Below the pieces are notes generated by a model. It saw only the letters and a list, made by a program, of their open reading frames with translations. It had not been told where the DNA came from and did not search any database. DNA of 64,000 bases, taken from Mycolicibacterium novocastrense. GTDB lineage: Bacteria; Actinomycetota; Actinomycetes; Mycobacteriales; Mycobacteriaceae. The stretch is taken from the NCBI RefSeq assembly GCF_001570485.1, contig NZ_BCTA01000019.1:1-64000 (forward strand), read 5' to 3'. A program made the position numbers and the translations under genes. Positions 1 through 11,047 of the stretch are shown in pieces; the first letter of the stretch is position 1; every line of letters starts with the position of its first letter.

Positions 1-89
1 ACCGTAGACAAGTCCAATTATTCCTTGCAGGACAGGCACTTTCGCGTATCTACACCCCGAAACTCACAACATTGCGCGAAAAATCTGGG

Positions 90-908
90 CTAGAAGTCGG
101 AGAAGTTCGCCTTGCGGCGCTGCTGGAACGCCGTGATGCCCTCGATGAAGTCCGGCGAGGTCAGCAGCTTCAGCTGACCCTCGCGTTCGCGTCCCAGTGC
201 GGGTTCGAACTCGGTCAGCGTGGCCGCGTTGATCGCGTGCTTGGTCTTGCGCAGCGCGACCGCGGGACCGCTTTTCAGCCTGTCGAGCACCTTGTCGACC
301 TCGGCGTCGAACTCATCTGCCGGATAGACCGCGGCGGCCAGGCCCCAGTCGTATGCCTCGCGCGCCGAGACCTTTTCGGCAAGCAGGGCCATCCGGGCCG
401 CGCGGGTACGTCCGACCGCCGCCGCCACCAGCGCCGAGGCGCCGCCGTCGGGCATCAGCCCGATCTTGGTGAACGCCAGCATGAAATACGCGTTGTCCGA
501 AGCCAATACGACATCCGAAGCCAGTGCCAGCGAGACGCCGACGCCGGCCGCCGCACCGTGCACGGCCGCGACCACAGGCTGGGGCAGGTTGACGATCGCG
601 CGGACCGCATCGTTGGCGGCGTCGAGCACCGAGGCCGGGCCGTCGACACTCTTCTGCGCCTGGTCGTCGTCGCCGATGCCCGCGCCCGAACAGAAGCCGC
701 GACCCGCGCCGCCGAGTCGCACGACCTTGACCCGCCGATCGGTGGCCGCCGTATTGAGAGTGTCGGCGATACGGACCAGCATCTCGCGGTTCAGCGAGTT
801 GAGGCTGTCGGGCCGGTTCAGCGTCACCGAAAGCACACCGTCGGCGAGGTCGACCGTCAAAGCGTCGATGCCGGTATATGTGGGTGCGCCCGAATCCAGC
901 GTTGTCAT
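90..908 (-). CDS. Enoyl-CoA hydratase/isomerase family protein
   Basis: Crotonase-fold protein of 272 residues acting on acyl-CoA in the cytoplasm. The two oxyanion-hole segments are visible around residues 71-77 (GFCSGAG) and 118-124. The two catalytic glutamates of classical hydratases are absent: the first position is Ser in GVGVSLAL and the second is Phe. Asp154 in KIGLMPDGG sits where PaaG-type isomerases carry their catalytic Asp, so isomerase activity is more likely than hydration. It is divergent from the racemase gene mcr, and ACCCTA at 915-920 reads TAGGGT on this strand 6 nt before the ATG, so the mRNA is probably leaderless. Position matches the echA11/echA10 area next to mcr in M. 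tuberculosis. Confidence 0.88.
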   Translation of the reverse strand: MTTLDSGAPTYTGIDALTVDLADGVLSVTLNRPDSLNSLNREMLVRIADTLNTAATDRRVKVVRLGGAGRGFCSGAGIGDDDQAQKSVDGPASVLDAANDAVRAIVNLPQPVVAAVHGAAAGVGVSLALASDVVLASDNAYFMLAFTKIGLMPDGGASALVAAAVGRTRAARMALLAEKVSAREAYDWGLAAAVYPADEFDAEVDKVLDRLKSGPAVALRKTKHAINAATLTEFEPALGREREGQLKLLTSPDFIEGITAFQQRRKANFSDF

Positions 909-930
909 GGCTGCACCCTAGAACCGGACG

Positions 931-946
931 ACTTGGTTATACAAGT
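931..946. promoter_or_regulatory. Inverted repeat between the crotonase gene and mcr
   Basis: ACTTG (931-935) and CAAGT (942-946) form a perfect 5-bp inverted repeat around GTTATA, between two divergent genes. A candidate mcr -10 (TAAGCT, 946-951) abuts it. The symmetry fits a TetR- or FadR-type operator controlling both directions, but the regulator is not in this window. Confidence 0.4.
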
Positions 947-995
947 AAGCTATGTCGGCGATCCGGAAGCGATTGTCCAACGAAGGGCGGTAAGC

Positions 996-2087
996 ATGGC
1001 GGGACCTCTGCACGGGCTGCGGGTGATCGAACTCGCGAGCATCGGACCCGGCCCGCACGCGGCGATGATCCTCGGTGATCTCGGCGCCGACGTCGTCCGC
1101 ATCGAGCGACCGGGCAAGCTCGGGGGAATTCCGACGAGCAAGCGCGAGGCCGCCCTGCGCAATCGGCGTTCCGTCGCCGCCGACCTCAAGAGCGACGAGG
1201 GCCGCGAACTCGTGTTGCGGCTGGTCGCGAAGGCCGACGTGCTGATCGAGGGGCTGCGCCCCGGTGTCACCGAACGCCTGGGTCTCGGGCCGGAGGACTG
1301 CGCGAAGGTCAACGAGCGGCTGATCTACGGGCGCATGACGGGCTGGGGCCAGACCGGGCCGCGGCGCCTGCAGGCCGGCCACGACATCAACTACATCTCG
1401 CTCAACGGTGTGCTGCACTCGATCGGCCGGGCGGGGGAGCGACCGGTCCCACCGCTGAACCTGACCGGTGACTTCGGCGGCGGCTCGATGTTCCTGCTCG
1501 TCGGCATCCTTTCCGCGCTGTGGGAACGCCAGACGTCGGGCAAGGGTCAGGTGGTCGACGCGGCGATGATCGACGGCTCCAGCGTGCTGGCGCAGATGAT
1601 CTGGGGCTTCCTGCAAGACGGGTTGTGGACCGACCAGCGCGGGGTCAACATCCTCGACGGCGGCGCGCCCTACTACGACACCTACACCTGCGCCGACGGC
1701 CGCTACATCGCGGTCGGGTGCATCGAACCGCAGTTCTACGCCGAGTTCCTCAAGGGCCTGGGCCTGGAGAACGCCGACCTGCCCGACCAGAACGACGCGA
1801 GCCGCTGGCCGGAGCTGCGAGCGAAGCTCAGCGAGGTCATCGCGAGCAAGGACCGCGACCACTGGGCCAAGGTGTTCGCCGACAGCGACGCCTGCGTGAC
1901 CCCGGTGCTGTCGTTCAGCGAGGTCGAGTCCGAACCGCACGTCACCGAGCGCAACACCTTCTATCGCGACGGTGAGCACCTGCAACCGATGCCCGCGCCG
2001 CGGTTCTCCCGAAGCGTGCCGCCGGCACCGACACCACCCGGCCAAGCCGGAGCTGACACCGAAGCCGTCTTACGAGACTGGGCCTAG
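996..2087 (+). CDS. mcr: Alpha-methylacyl-CoA racemase (CaiB/BaiF family)
   Basis: A 363-residue type III CoA-transferase-fold enzyme that interconverts (R)- and (S)-2-methylacyl-CoA so branched fatty acid and sterol side chains can enter beta-oxidation. His129 (GHDINYIS) and Asp159 (LTGDFGGGS) align with the M. tuberculosis MCR catalytic pair His126/Asp156. The length is close to the family's 360 residues. I chose ATG 996 because it begins the conserved N-terminal segment [13 protein letters not shown]; the open frame runs further upstream only through the divergent gene. An SDR gene follows 18 bp downstream, probably in the same operon. Confidence 0.93.
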   Translation: MAGPLHGLRVIELASIGPGPHAAMILGDLGADVVRIERPGKLGGIPTSKREAALRNRRSVAADLKSDEGRELVLRLVAKADVLIEGLRPGVTERLGLGPEDCAKVNERLIYGRMTGWGQTGPRRLQAGHDINYISLNGVLHSIGRAGERPVPPLNLTGDFGGGSMFLLVGILSALWERQTSGKGQVVDAAMIDGSSVLAQMIWGFLQDGLWTDQRGVNILDGGAPYYDTYTCADGRYIAVGCIEPQFYAEFLKGLGLENADLPDQNDASRWPELRAKLSEVIASKDRDHWAKVFADSDACVTPVLSFSEVESEPHVTERNTFYRDGEHLQPMPAPRFSRSVPPAPTPPGQAGADTEAVLRDWA

Positions 2088-2105
2088 AGAAAGGAACACC
2101 CTCAA

Positions 2106-3894
<1,789 letters not shown>

Positions 3895-4008
3895 GAACGG
3901 GATCGGATTTAGCGGGCGGGTTCAGCAAGAAAGCAGCAACAGAACCGGCTCGGGCGCTTGAGGGCCCGACCGTCGGAGCGAATGCGCGACCCCTCGGCGC
4001 GCGTTCGT

Positions 4009-4161
4009 TCAGACGGCGGTGCGCAGGGTGTGCTCGTCGTCGAGCTGCTCCGAGGTGTCGCCTTCTACCAGGACGTCGCCGTGGTAGAGCGCCTCGAAGT
4101 CGACCTTGATGACATCGGCACTGGTGTCGTCGATCCACATGTACTCGACAGTAAGTGTCAC
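4009..4161 (-). CDS. Small acidic hypothetical protein (50 aa)
   Basis: A 50-codon frame on the minus strand starts with GTG at 4161 and encodes an acidic protein (starts VTLTVEYMWIDD, ends DDEHTLRTAV). Third codon positions are strongly GC-biased, as in the flanking genes, and no other gene covers this strand. The GTG is immediately preceded by TTAGAGG, which is too close for a normal ribosome-binding site, so the start is uncertain. Not recognised. Without it the 3895-4258 interval would be empty. Confidence 0.5.
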   Translation of the reverse strand: MTLTVEYMWIDDTSADVIKVDFEALYHGDVLVEGDTSEQLDDEHTLRTAV

Positions 4162-4258
4162 CTCTAAGGAATCTTTGAGTCACGATTCGGAATACTGTGG
4201 CAATTCTTACCGCCAAGTAGGGTCGCGGACTACTCGCCAGTAGTGATTTGCTGACCAG

Positions 4259-4801
4259 CTACGTGCCGGCGGTGAAGTGGATGGGGTTGGTGCCGAGCAG
4301 CGCCACCCAGGTCAGGATCGCCGCGGCGAACGCCACGACCAGCAGGCCGACGCCGACGCGCCGTCCCCACGACACCCGGCCCAACACCTTGGCGTCGAGC
4401 GAGTAGGCGCCGGCCCCGAGGAACAGCAGCGCTGCGGCACCGACGCCGATCAGGAACGGCGCGTTGAACGGTTCGGACCAGAAAGCCGACTGCGACACGT
4501 TGACGGCCCACGCGTCGACCATCGCCGCGATCACCGCACACGCGGCCAGCGGCGTCAGCGCACCGAAGATGAGGCCCAGGCCACCGAGCGTCTCGGCCGC
4601 CGTGACCATGAACGCGGCCAGTCCGGGCAACCGCCACCCGGCGGAGTCCATGAAGCCGACGGTGGTGCTGAAATCGAAGGCCTTGATGAGGCCCGCCTGA
4701 AGAATCGCCGCACCGATGCCGATTCTCAGGATGAGCAGGCCGATGTCCGTCGCGGTGTCGCGTGTGGTGGTGGCGGCGGTGGCCGCGTCCGTCGTGGTCA
4801 T
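4259..4801 (-). CDS. DoxX family membrane protein
   Basis: Protein of 180 residues with about four membrane segments (LLILRIGIGAAILQAG, LAAFMVTAAETLGGLGLIFG, FLIGVGAAALLFLG, VGVGLLVVAFAAAILTWVAL). The layout fits the DoxX family. In M. tuberculosis a DoxX protein forms a membrane complex with SodA and SseA that limits thiol oxidation, but whether this paralogue does so is not known. It is divergent from the mmpL gene. Confidence 0.82.
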   Translation of the reverse strand: MTTTDAATAATTTRDTATDIGLLILRIGIGAAILQAGLIKAFDFSTTVGFMDSAGWRLPGLAAFMVTAAETLGGLGLIFGALTPLAACAVIAAMVDAWAVNVSQSAFWSEPFNAPFLIGVGAAALLFLGAGAYSLDAKVLGRVSWGRRVGVGLLVVAFAAAILTWVALLGTNPIHFTAGT

Positions 4802-4953
4802 GCCGATTACGACTACCAGGAATGCCGCAACTCATCGCGAGAATCGCACTTGAACGCCGCGGGTTCGTGTTTCGTGTGTCCTGAAGGGGCGTTGACGGCG
4901 CTGACTTATCGTTGTTAAGTTATCGGCGTTAGTCCGAGCCGAGAGGACGCGGA

Positions 4954-7230
4954 GTGCTGCAAAGAGTCGCACACCTGGCCATAGCGGCGCCTCGGCGCAT
5001 CATCGCGACAGCGGTCCTGGTGATGGTCGCGTGCGGCATATTCGGTATCCCCGTCGCCAAGCACCTTTCCGCCGGCGGGTTCCAGGACCCGACGTCGGAG
5101 TCGGCTGAGGCCACCCAGCTCTTGGTCGACACGTTCGGTCAGGGCGACATGGAGCTGATTCTCAGCGTGCACTCCGACGAGGGCGCGCAGAGCCCGCGGG
5201 CCCGTGCCGTCGGCGAGGAGCTTGCCGCCGAACTGCGGGCCTCGCCGTCGGTCGTCGGAATGACCTCGCTGTGGAGCGCACCGCCGACCGCGGCGCCCGC
5301 GCTGATCAGTGAGGACGGGAAGACCGGGCTGATCGTCGCCGGGATCACCGGCGGTGAGAGCGGCGCGCAGAAGCATGCGAAGGAACTCACCGAGCGACTC
5401 GTGCACGACCGCGACGGCGTCACCGTGCGCGCCGGCGGCGAGGCCATGATCTACGTGCAGATCAACGGGCAGAGCGAACGCGACCTCCTCAAGATGGAGG
5501 CGATCGCGATCCCGCTGTGCTTCGTGGCGCTGGTGTGGGTGTTCGGGGGTCTGCTCGCCGCCGCGTTGCCGTTGGCCATCGGTGGTTTCGCGATCCTGGG
5601 TTCGATGGCGGTGCTGCGCGGCGTCACCCACCTCACAGACGTTTCGATCTTCGCGCTGAACCTCACCGTCGCAATGGGTTTGGCGCTCGCTATCGATTAC
5701 ACGCTGTTGATCATCAGCAGGTACCGCGACGAGATCGCCGACGGGGCGCAACCTGATGCGGCGTTGGTGCGCACCATGGTGACCGCCGGGCGCACCGTGC
5801 TGTTCTCGGCGATGACGGTCGCGCTGTCCATGGTCGCGATGGTGTTGTTTCCGATGTACTTCCTGAAGTCGTTCGCGTACGCGGGAATCGCGGTGGTGAC
5901 GTTTGCGGCCCTCGCCGCGGTGGTGGTGGCGCCCGCGGCGATCGTGCTGCTCGGGGATCGGTTGGACGCGCTTGATGTGCGGCGGTTCGGTCGCCGGCTC
6001 GTCGGCAGACCGGAGCCGGTGCGCAAACCCGTCGAGCAGACGTTCTGGTACCGCTGCACGAAAGTCGTGATGCGCCGGGCACTTCCGATCGGACTCGCGA
6101 TCGTCACGTTGCTGCTGGTGCTCGGCGCGCCGTTCCTCAACGCGCGTTGGGGGTTCCCCGACGAGCGGGTGCTGCCTCAGTCCGCGTCGGCGCGGCAGGT
6201 CGGCGACGAGCTACGCAACAACTTCGCCGTCGACTCGGCCCGCAACGTCACGGTCGTCATACCGGACACCCGGGATCTCACGCCCGCGATGGTGGACCGC
6301 TACGCGGCAGACCTCTCGCGGGTCGGCGACGTGTCGTCGGTGTCGGCTCCCGGCGGCACGTTCGTCGACGGCAAGTCGATCGGCCCGCCGTCGGCCGCTA
6401 CCGGCGTCAAGGACGACAGCGCGTTCCTCACCGTGGCCAGTGAGGCGCCGTTGTTCAGCGATGCCTCCGAAGCGCAGCTCGACCGGCTGGAGGCGGTGCG
6501 CACTCCCGGCGATGTTCCGGTGCTGCTGACGGGCACCGCACAGGTGAACCGCGACAGTGCCTCGGCGATCACGTCGCGCCTGCCGCTGGTGCTCGGGGTG
6601 ATCGGGGCCATCACCTTCGTGCTGCTCTTCCTGCTCACCGGGAGCGTGGTGCTGCCGGTGAAGGCGTTGATACTCAACGTCTTGTCTTTGACGGCGGCGT
6701 TCGGTGCGCTGGTGTGGATCTTCCAAGAAGGCCATCTCGGCGCACTGGGCACCACACCGACCGGGACCCTGGTGGCGAACATGCCGGTGTTGCTGTTCTG
6801 CATCGCATTCGGGCTGTCGATGGATTACGAAGTCTTCTTGGTATCCCGCATCCGCGAGTTCTGGCTGCAGTCCGGCAACGACCCGGCGATGTCCGCTCGT
6901 GCGCGCAACGACGAGAGCGTGGCGCTCGGCCTGGCGAAGACCGGGCGTGTCGTGACGGCGGCGGCGCTGTTGATGTCGATCTCGTTCGCGGCGCTGATCG
7001 CGGCCGAGGTCGCGTTCATGCGGATGTTCGGCGTCGGGTTGACGCTGGCGGTGCTGGCCGATGCGACGCTGGTGCGGATGGGTTTGGTGCCGGCGTTCAT
7101 GCATCTGCTCGGACGGTGGAACTGGTGGTCGCCCAAGCCGTTGACCAGACTGCACGAACGGATCGGCTTCAGCGAATCCGCTGAACCATCGCGCGCCGAA
7201 GGCTCGATCCAGCCGGCGGGTTCGCGATGA
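4954..7230 (+). CDS. mmpL13: MmpL13-like RND lipid transporter, intact
   Basis: A 758-residue RND/MMPL exporter with two copies of the MMPL domain. The proton-relay Asp-Tyr pairs of the family are visible twice: Asp248-Tyr249 in LALAIDYTLLI and Asp624-Tyr625 in GLSMDYEVFLV. It probably exports a lipid or hydrophobic compound across the inner membrane using proton-motive force; the substrate is unknown. The GTG start is preceded by GAGAGGACGCGGA. The position equals Rv1145/Rv1146, which is split into mmpL13a and mmpL13b in M. tuberculosis but is one frame here. A TetR gene overlaps its stop (ATGA), implying co-regulation. Confidence 0.9.
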   Translation: MLQRVAHLAIAAPRRIIATAVLVMVACGIFGIPVAKHLSAGGFQDPTSESAEATQLLVDTFGQGDMELILSVHSDEGAQSPRARAVGEELAAELRASPSVVGMTSLWSAPPTAAPALISEDGKTGLIVAGITGGESGAQKHAKELTERLVHDRDGVTVRAGGEAMIYVQINGQSERDLLKMEAIAIPLCFVALVWVFGGLLAAALPLAIGGFAILGSMAVLRGVTHLTDVSIFALNLTVAMGLALAIDYTLLIISRYRDEIADGAQPDAALVRTMVTAGRTVLFSAMTVALSMVAMVLFPMYFLKSFAYAGIAVVTFAALAAVVVAPAAIVLLGDRLDALDVRRFGRRLVGRPEPVRKPVEQTFWYRCTKVVMRRALPIGLAIVTLLLVLGAPFLNARWGFPDERVLPQSASARQVGDELRNNFAVDSARNVTVVIPDTRDLTPAMVDRYAADLSRVGDVSSVSAPGGTFVDGKSIGPPSAATGVKDDSAFLTVASEAPLFSDASEAQLDRLEAVRTPGDVPVLLTGTAQVNRDSASAITSRLPLVLGVIGAITFVLLFLLTGSVVLPVKALILNVLSLTAAFGALVWIFQEGHLGALGTTPTGTLVANMPVLLFCIAFGLSMDYEVFLVSRIREFWLQSGNDPAMSARARNDESVALGLAKTGRVVTAAALLMSISFAALIAAEVAFMRMFGVGLTLAVLADATLVRMGLVPAFMHLLGRWNWWSPKPLTRLHERIGFSESAEPSRAEGSIQPAGSR

Positions 7231-7907
7231 AACGGCGACGCGCCCCGCGGGGGTCCGGTGAGCAGCTGCGTGACGAGATCCTCGACGCCACCACCGATCT
7301 GCTGCTCGAGTCGGGCAATGCGAAAGAGGTGTCGATCCGGTCGGTGGCGCAGCGGGTGGGCGTGACCCCGCCGTCGATCTACCTGCACTTCGCCGACAAG
7401 GACGCGCTGCTTGACGCGGTGTGCGCACGGTACTTCGAGAAACTCGACGAGGAGATGCAAAGTGTGGCGGCCGGGCAGCCCTCGACCATCGAGGTGCTGC
7501 GCGCGCAGGGGTTGGCGTATGTGCGGTTCGCGATGAAAACCCCTGAGCTGTACCGCATTGCGACGATGGGGGAGAGCCGGCCGGGCAGCGACGTGGATGT
7601 GGCGTTGAACAGCTCGGCATTCGTGCACCTGCGCACCGCGGTCGAGGGACTGATGGCGGAGGGAACCTATCCGCCGGGCGACTCGACCGCGACGGCGCTG
7701 GAGTTGATGACCGTCGCGCACGGGGTGGCCGCCATGCTGATCTCCAAGCCGTACCTACCGTGGGGGGATGTCGAGGACTTCGCCGACCGGGTGCTGACGG
7801 CCGTGTGTCTCGGTCACATCACCCGGGGGGCGGTGGACCTCGACGCGCCACCACCGCAAACCGTCGCTCAGTTGAAGGGAATGCTTCATGTCGGACACGG
7901 TCGATAA
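7227..7907 (+). CDS. TetR family regulator
   Basis: A 226-residue regulator with an N-terminal helix-turn-helix (residues ~15-60, with VAQRVGVTPPSIYLHF and an ensuing DKDALLDAV helix) and a C-terminal ligand pocket of WHG/TetR_C type. It starts inside the stop of the mmpL gene (ATGA) and overlaps the next methyltransferase by 20 bp, so the three form a tight operon. The likely role is ligand-responsive control of the mmpL operon from the 4802-4953 intergenic region. The ligand is unknown. Confidence 0.88.
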   Translation: MKRRRAPRGSGEQLRDEILDATTDLLLESGNAKEVSIRSVAQRVGVTPPSIYLHFADKDALLDAVCARYFEKLDEEMQSVAAGQPSTIEVLRAQGLAYVRFAMKTPELYRIATMGESRPGSDVDVALNSSAFVHLRTAVEGLMAEGTYPPGDSTATALELMTVAHGVAAMLISKPYLPWGDVEDFADRVLTAVCLGHITRGAVDLDAPPPQTVAQLKGMLHVGHGR

Positions 7908-8523
7908 CCCGTTTTTCGCTCGGTTGTGGACGGTGATGTCCACCCACGAGACCGACGCCATCCGGCAACTCCGCCGGCAGAACCTCGCCGGCCTGTCGGG
8001 ACGGGTTCTGGAGGTCGGTGCGGGTACCGGGACGAACTTCGAGTTCTACCCCGACACGGTGCGCGAGGTGGTGGCCGTCGAGCCCGAACGCCGTCTCGCC
8101 GAACAGGCCCATCGGACCGCGGTCGGAGCCCGCGTGCCCGTCACCGTCAGCACCGACACCGTGGAGCACTTCGTGGCCAACCGCAGCGAGGTCTTCGACG
8201 CGATCGTCTGCTCGCTGGTGCTGTGCTCGATCGATGATCCCGATACTGTTCTGCGCCAGCTGCTTTCGTTACTGCGGCCCGGCGGTGAGCTGCGCTATCT
8301 CGAGCACATCGCCAGCGAGGGCGGCCGCGGGCGGCTGCAGAGGATCGCCGACGCGACGGTGTGGCCGCGGCTGCTCGGGAACTGCCACACCCACCGCCAC
8401 ACCGAACAGAGCATCGTGGGTGCGGGGTTCGAGGTCGAGGGTGCTCGGCGGGAATGGACGATGCCGAGGTGGGTGCCGCTGCCGGTCGCCGAGTTCGCGA
8501 TCGGCCGCGCGGTCAGGCCCTAA
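7888..8523 (+). CDS. Class I SAM-dependent methyltransferase
   Basis: A 211-residue methyltransferase with motif I ([15 protein letters not shown], near residue 37), an acidic adenosine-binding residue at VVAVEPE, and motif IV around [12 protein letters not shown]. It corresponds to Rv1147 and resembles phospholipid or quinone methyltransferases. The overlap with the TetR gene suggests translational coupling and a link to the exported lipid. It converges with cobB, overlapping it by 4 bp. Confidence 0.83.
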   Translation: MSDTVDNPFFARLWTVMSTHETDAIRQLRRQNLAGLSGRVLEVGAGTGTNFEFYPDTVREVVAVEPERRLAEQAHRTAVGARVPVTVSTDTVEHFVANRSEVFDAIVCSLVLCSIDDPDTVLRQLLSLLRPGGELRYLEHIASEGGRGRLQRIADATVWPRLLGNCHTHRHTEQSIVGAGFEVEGARREWTMPRWVPLPVAEFAIGRAVRP

Positions 8524-9233
8524 CCGAGTAGGGCCGGGAGCCGCTGCAGCAGCTTCGGCAGCGCGCTGGCCGCCGTCTCGCGCACGGACGCCGTCGCGGA
8601 GTCGGACAGCGGTGTGCGTTCCGGGTTGACCTCGATGACCGGGATGCCATTGGCCAGTGCGATCTCGGGCAGGCCCGCCGCGGGATAGACGATCGACGAG
8701 GTGCCGACGACGATCACCAGGTCGGCGCCGCTGACCGCCTCAACCGATCGCTGCCACGCGTCCTCGGGCAGCGCCTCGCCGAACCAGACCACGTTGGGCC
8801 TGATGAGGCCGCCGCATTCGCACCGCGGCGGGTCGACGGTCTCCACCGGTTCGGGCATCGCCGGCAGCTCACCGGAATATGTCTGCCGGCAGCGATCGCA
8901 GTGGAACTCGAACAGGCTCCCGTGCACGTGGTAGACCTTCTTGCTGCCCGCTCGCTCATGCAGGTCGTCGACGTTCTGGGTGACGACGTGCACGTCGGCG
9001 TAATCCTGCCAGGCGGCGACGGCCCGGTGGCCGTCGTTCGGGTGTACAGCGCTCATCATGTAGTGACGCCACAGATACCACGCCCATACCTTCTCCGGGT
9101 GGGCCCGCCACCCTTCCGAGCTGGAGATTTCATAGGGGTCGACCTTCGCCCACAGCCCGGTTTCGGCGTCGCGGAAGGTCGGCACCCCGCTCTCGGCCGA
9201 GATGCCCGCACCGCTGAGGACCGTTACCTGCAC
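8520..9233 (-). CDS. cobB: NAD-dependent protein deacylase, sirtuin CobB
   Basis: A 237-residue class III-like sirtuin that removes acyl groups from lysine using NAD, yielding nicotinamide and O-acyl-ADP-ribose. The motifs [27 protein letters not shown] and catalytic HVHGS are present. CDRC and CECGG supply four zinc-ligand cysteines. A YxxR motif (WYLWRHY) matches the succinyl/malonyl pocket of SIRT5-like desuccinylases. AAACTA at 9240-9245 reads TAGTTT on this strand 6 nt before the GTG, so the mRNA is probably leaderless. It equals Rv1151c. Confidence 0.93.
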   Translation of the reverse strand: MQVTVLSGAGISAESGVPTFRDAETGLWAKVDPYEISSSEGWRAHPEKVWAWYLWRHYMMSAVHPNDGHRAVAAWQDYADVHVVTQNVDDLHERAGSKKVYHVHGSLFEFHCDRCRQTYSGELPAMPEPVETVDPPRCECGGLIRPNVVWFGEALPEDAWQRSVEAVSGADLVIVVGTSSIVYPAAGLPEIALANGIPVIEVNPERTPLSDSATASVRETAASALPKLLQRLPALLG

Positions 9234-9239
9234 ATGACC

Positions 9240-9263
9240 AAACTAGCCGCTGTGGGCAATACT
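9240..9263. promoter_or_regulatory. Divergent cobB / GntR leaderless promoters
   Basis: The two start codons are only 36 bp apart. On the minus strand TAGTTT (9240-9245) ends 6 nt before the cobB GTG. On the plus strand AATACT (9258-9263) ends 6 nt before the GntR GTG. GntR may autoregulate and affect cobB from this small region. Confidence 0.5.
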
Positions 9264-9269
9264 GAGCAC

Positions 9270-9635
9270 GTGGCCGAGTTGGGGGATTGGGTACGCATCG
9301 ACCATCGCGCGTCGGGTGCCTTGTTCGACCAGCTCAGGACGCAGGTCATCGACGGTGTGCGCGACGGCAGACTGCCGCCGGGTACGCGGTTGCCGACGGT
9401 GCGCGAGCTGGCCGGTCAGCTCGGTCTCGCGGTGAACACCGTGGCGCGTGCCTACCGCGAGTTGGAGTCGGCGGGAATACTCGAAACCCGCGGGCGTTTC
9501 GGCACATTCGTCGCTCATGCCGATCCCGTGGACGGAGCGATGGCCACGGCGGCGACCACGTTCGTATCGGCGGCCAAGGCCCTCGGCGTCGGCAAGGACG
9601 ACGCGCTGCGATATGTGGAAGCGGCGTTCGGGTAG
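9270..9635 (+). CDS. GntR family regulator (YtrA-type, HTH only)
   Basis: A 121-residue regulator with a winged helix at residues ~10-75 ([41 protein letters not shown]) and a short C-terminal helix. It has no large ligand domain, which fits the YtrA subfamily. GTG 9270 gives the ~121-residue length I recall for Rv1152; an in-frame ATG at 9234 would overlap the divergent cobB promoter. AATACT (9258-9263) is a possible -10 six nt before the GTG. Confidence 0.83.
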   Translation: MAELGDWVRIDHRASGALFDQLRTQVIDGVRDGRLPPGTRLPTVRELAGQLGLAVNTVARAYRELESAGILETRGRFGTFVAHADPVDGAMATAATTFVSAAKALGVGKDDALRYVEAAFG

Positions 9636-9659
9636 GCGGCGCGGAACGAGCCGTTCGGC

Positions 9660-10511
9660 TCAGCCGAATTCGAGCAGGGCGAAGACCGGACGCACGGAAT
9701 CGAACCACGGAAGCCGCTGAGCCCCCCACATCAGCGCGTTGAGCACCTTGCCGCGCCCCGGCGGCAGCGCGATGTCGTGCACCGCCCGGATCCCGGGGAT
9801 CTCGTTGACGAGGTTGGCGACCTGCGAGGGCGTCATGTGAAACGGCATGGGTGGGACGCGGTAGCCGAGCGAGGGGCGCAACACGCCCCGGCTGATCAGC
9901 CTGGCGAACCACGCCGGGGGCAGCTCGAACAGCATGCGTCCCCCGGGGAAGCGGGCCGCGCACTCGCCGATCAGGCCGAGCGCCTCCTCCGGCTGCAGGT
10001 ACATCAGCAGACCTTCGGCGGTGATGAACACGCCGTGTTCGGTGTCGACGTGGTCCATCCAGCTGTAGTCGAGCGCCGACTGGGCCAGCATGCGCACCCG
10101 CTCCGATGCCGGCAACAGACGTCGGCGCAGTTCGATGACCGGGGGGAGATCGACGGTGAGCCAGGAGAATTCGTGTCCCACATCGGCGGCGTCGATTCGA
10201 TAGAAGCTGGTCTGGAGCCCCTCGGCGAGCGCCACCACCGTGGCGCGAGGATGGTCGCCGAGGTAGCGCCGCGTCTCGCGGTCGAACGCCAGCGCCCGCA
10301 CCGCCATGTCCTGGCGGCGTGAGAGGCCGAATTTGGAGAAGTCGAAGTCGATGGAGTCGGCGAGCTGGACGGCCATCGGGTCGTCGATCACTCCGTCCGG
10401 TCGACGCGCCTCCGTGGCCCGCACGTTGAGCGTCATCAGCGCGGTCTCGGACACACCGGTCAGCATGGTGGCATCGGCCTTGGCGGACGAGGCGTTCGGT
10501 TCGGGACTCAC
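9660..10511 (-). CDS. SAM-dependent methyltransferase, Leu carboxyl methyltransferase-like (copy 1)
   Basis: A 283-residue protein of the PPM1/Tcmp-like methyltransferase family widespread in mycobacteria. Residues VVALAEGLQTSFYRID and WLTVDLPPVIELRRR form the SAM site, and FITAEGLLMYL is the family's third motif. The GTG start at 10511 is favoured because AATCTA (10519-10524) reads TAGATT 7 nt upstream on this strand. It is a close paralogue of the gene at 11047-11883, and a DUF1697 gene lies between them. It corresponds to the Rv1153c (omt) position. The substrate is unknown. Confidence 0.85.
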   Translation of the reverse strand: MSPEPNASSAKADATMLTGVSETALMTLNVRATEARRPDGVIDDPMAVQLADSIDFDFSKFGLSRRQDMAVRALAFDRETRRYLGDHPRATVVALAEGLQTSFYRIDAADVGHEFSWLTVDLPPVIELRRRLLPASERVRMLAQSALDYSWMDHVDTEHGVFITAEGLLMYLQPEEALGLIGECAARFPGGRMLFELPPAWFARLISRGVLRPSLGYRVPPMPFHMTPSQVANLVNEIPGIRAVHDIALPPGRGKVLNALMWGAQRLPWFDSVRPVFALLEFG

Positions 10512-10525
10512 CTGCTCGAATCTAC

Positions 10526-11047
10526 CTAGCGCAGGACTTTGTCCAACGTGCGCAGGTTCCTGGTGGTGGTCGACGACTTGTACCGCTTCTTGCCCATGGT
10601 CTTGCCGATGGTGCTGTCGAGCGTTGCGGCCTTGGGCACCTGCCAGTAGACGACGCCCTCGCCGCGCTCGATCTTCTCCCCGGGGGTGGCTTGCTCGGCC
10701 AGGCCGGCGAGCTCGTCGAGCACGTGTTCGTCGGTCACGAACGTGACGTAGGAGTGGTGGCCGGAGACCTCGCGCTCGAAGGGGTAGGCGCGCGAGATCG
10801 CGGCGACGGTGTCGATCGGGTACGCCAGCACCCAGGCGTCGTACCCGAAGGTGTCGCGCAAGGCCTTCTCGGCCTTCTTCCGCACCGTCTCGACTCCCGA
10901 CCCGCTGTCGAACAGGATGTTTCCGCTGGCGAGAATCGTTCGTACCGAACGGAATCCGACTCCCTCGAAGGCCTTCGCGACGTCGGCCATCTTGAGATTG
11001 ACGCCACCGACGTTGACGCCGCGTAGGAAAGCCGCATAGCGCGTCAT
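10526..11047 (-). CDS. DUF1697 family protein
   Basis: A 173-residue protein with the DUF1697 hallmark start (YAAFLRGVNVGG) and SVRTILASGNILF. The C-terminus KRYKSSTTTRNLRTLDKV is rich in basic and Thr residues, as is usual for the family. The function is not established. The start ATG overlaps the stop of the upstream methyltransferase (ATGA), so it is translated in one operon with it. Confidence 0.83.
   Translation of the reverse strand: MTRYAAFLRGVNVGGVNLKMADVAKAFEGVGFRSVRTILASGNILFDSGSGVETVRKKAEKALRDTFGYDAWVLAYPIDTVAAISRAYPFEREVSGHHSYVTFVTDEHVLDELAGLAEQATPGEKIERGEGVVYWQVPKAATLDSTIGKTMGKKRYKSSTTTRNLRTLDKVLR

Noticed and set aside
1..89. Anything upstream of the crotonase stop
   Set aside because: No coding frame or structured element is visible in these 89 bases.
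72..995. Upstream extension of the mcr frame on the plus strand
   Set aside because: It is antisense to the crotonase gene and lacks homology; mcr starts at 996.
4898..4935. Partial symmetry (GACT ... AGTC and repeated TTATCG) before mmpL13 as a TetR operator
   Set aside because: The arms match at only a few positions; not strong enough to call although a TetR site is expected nearby.
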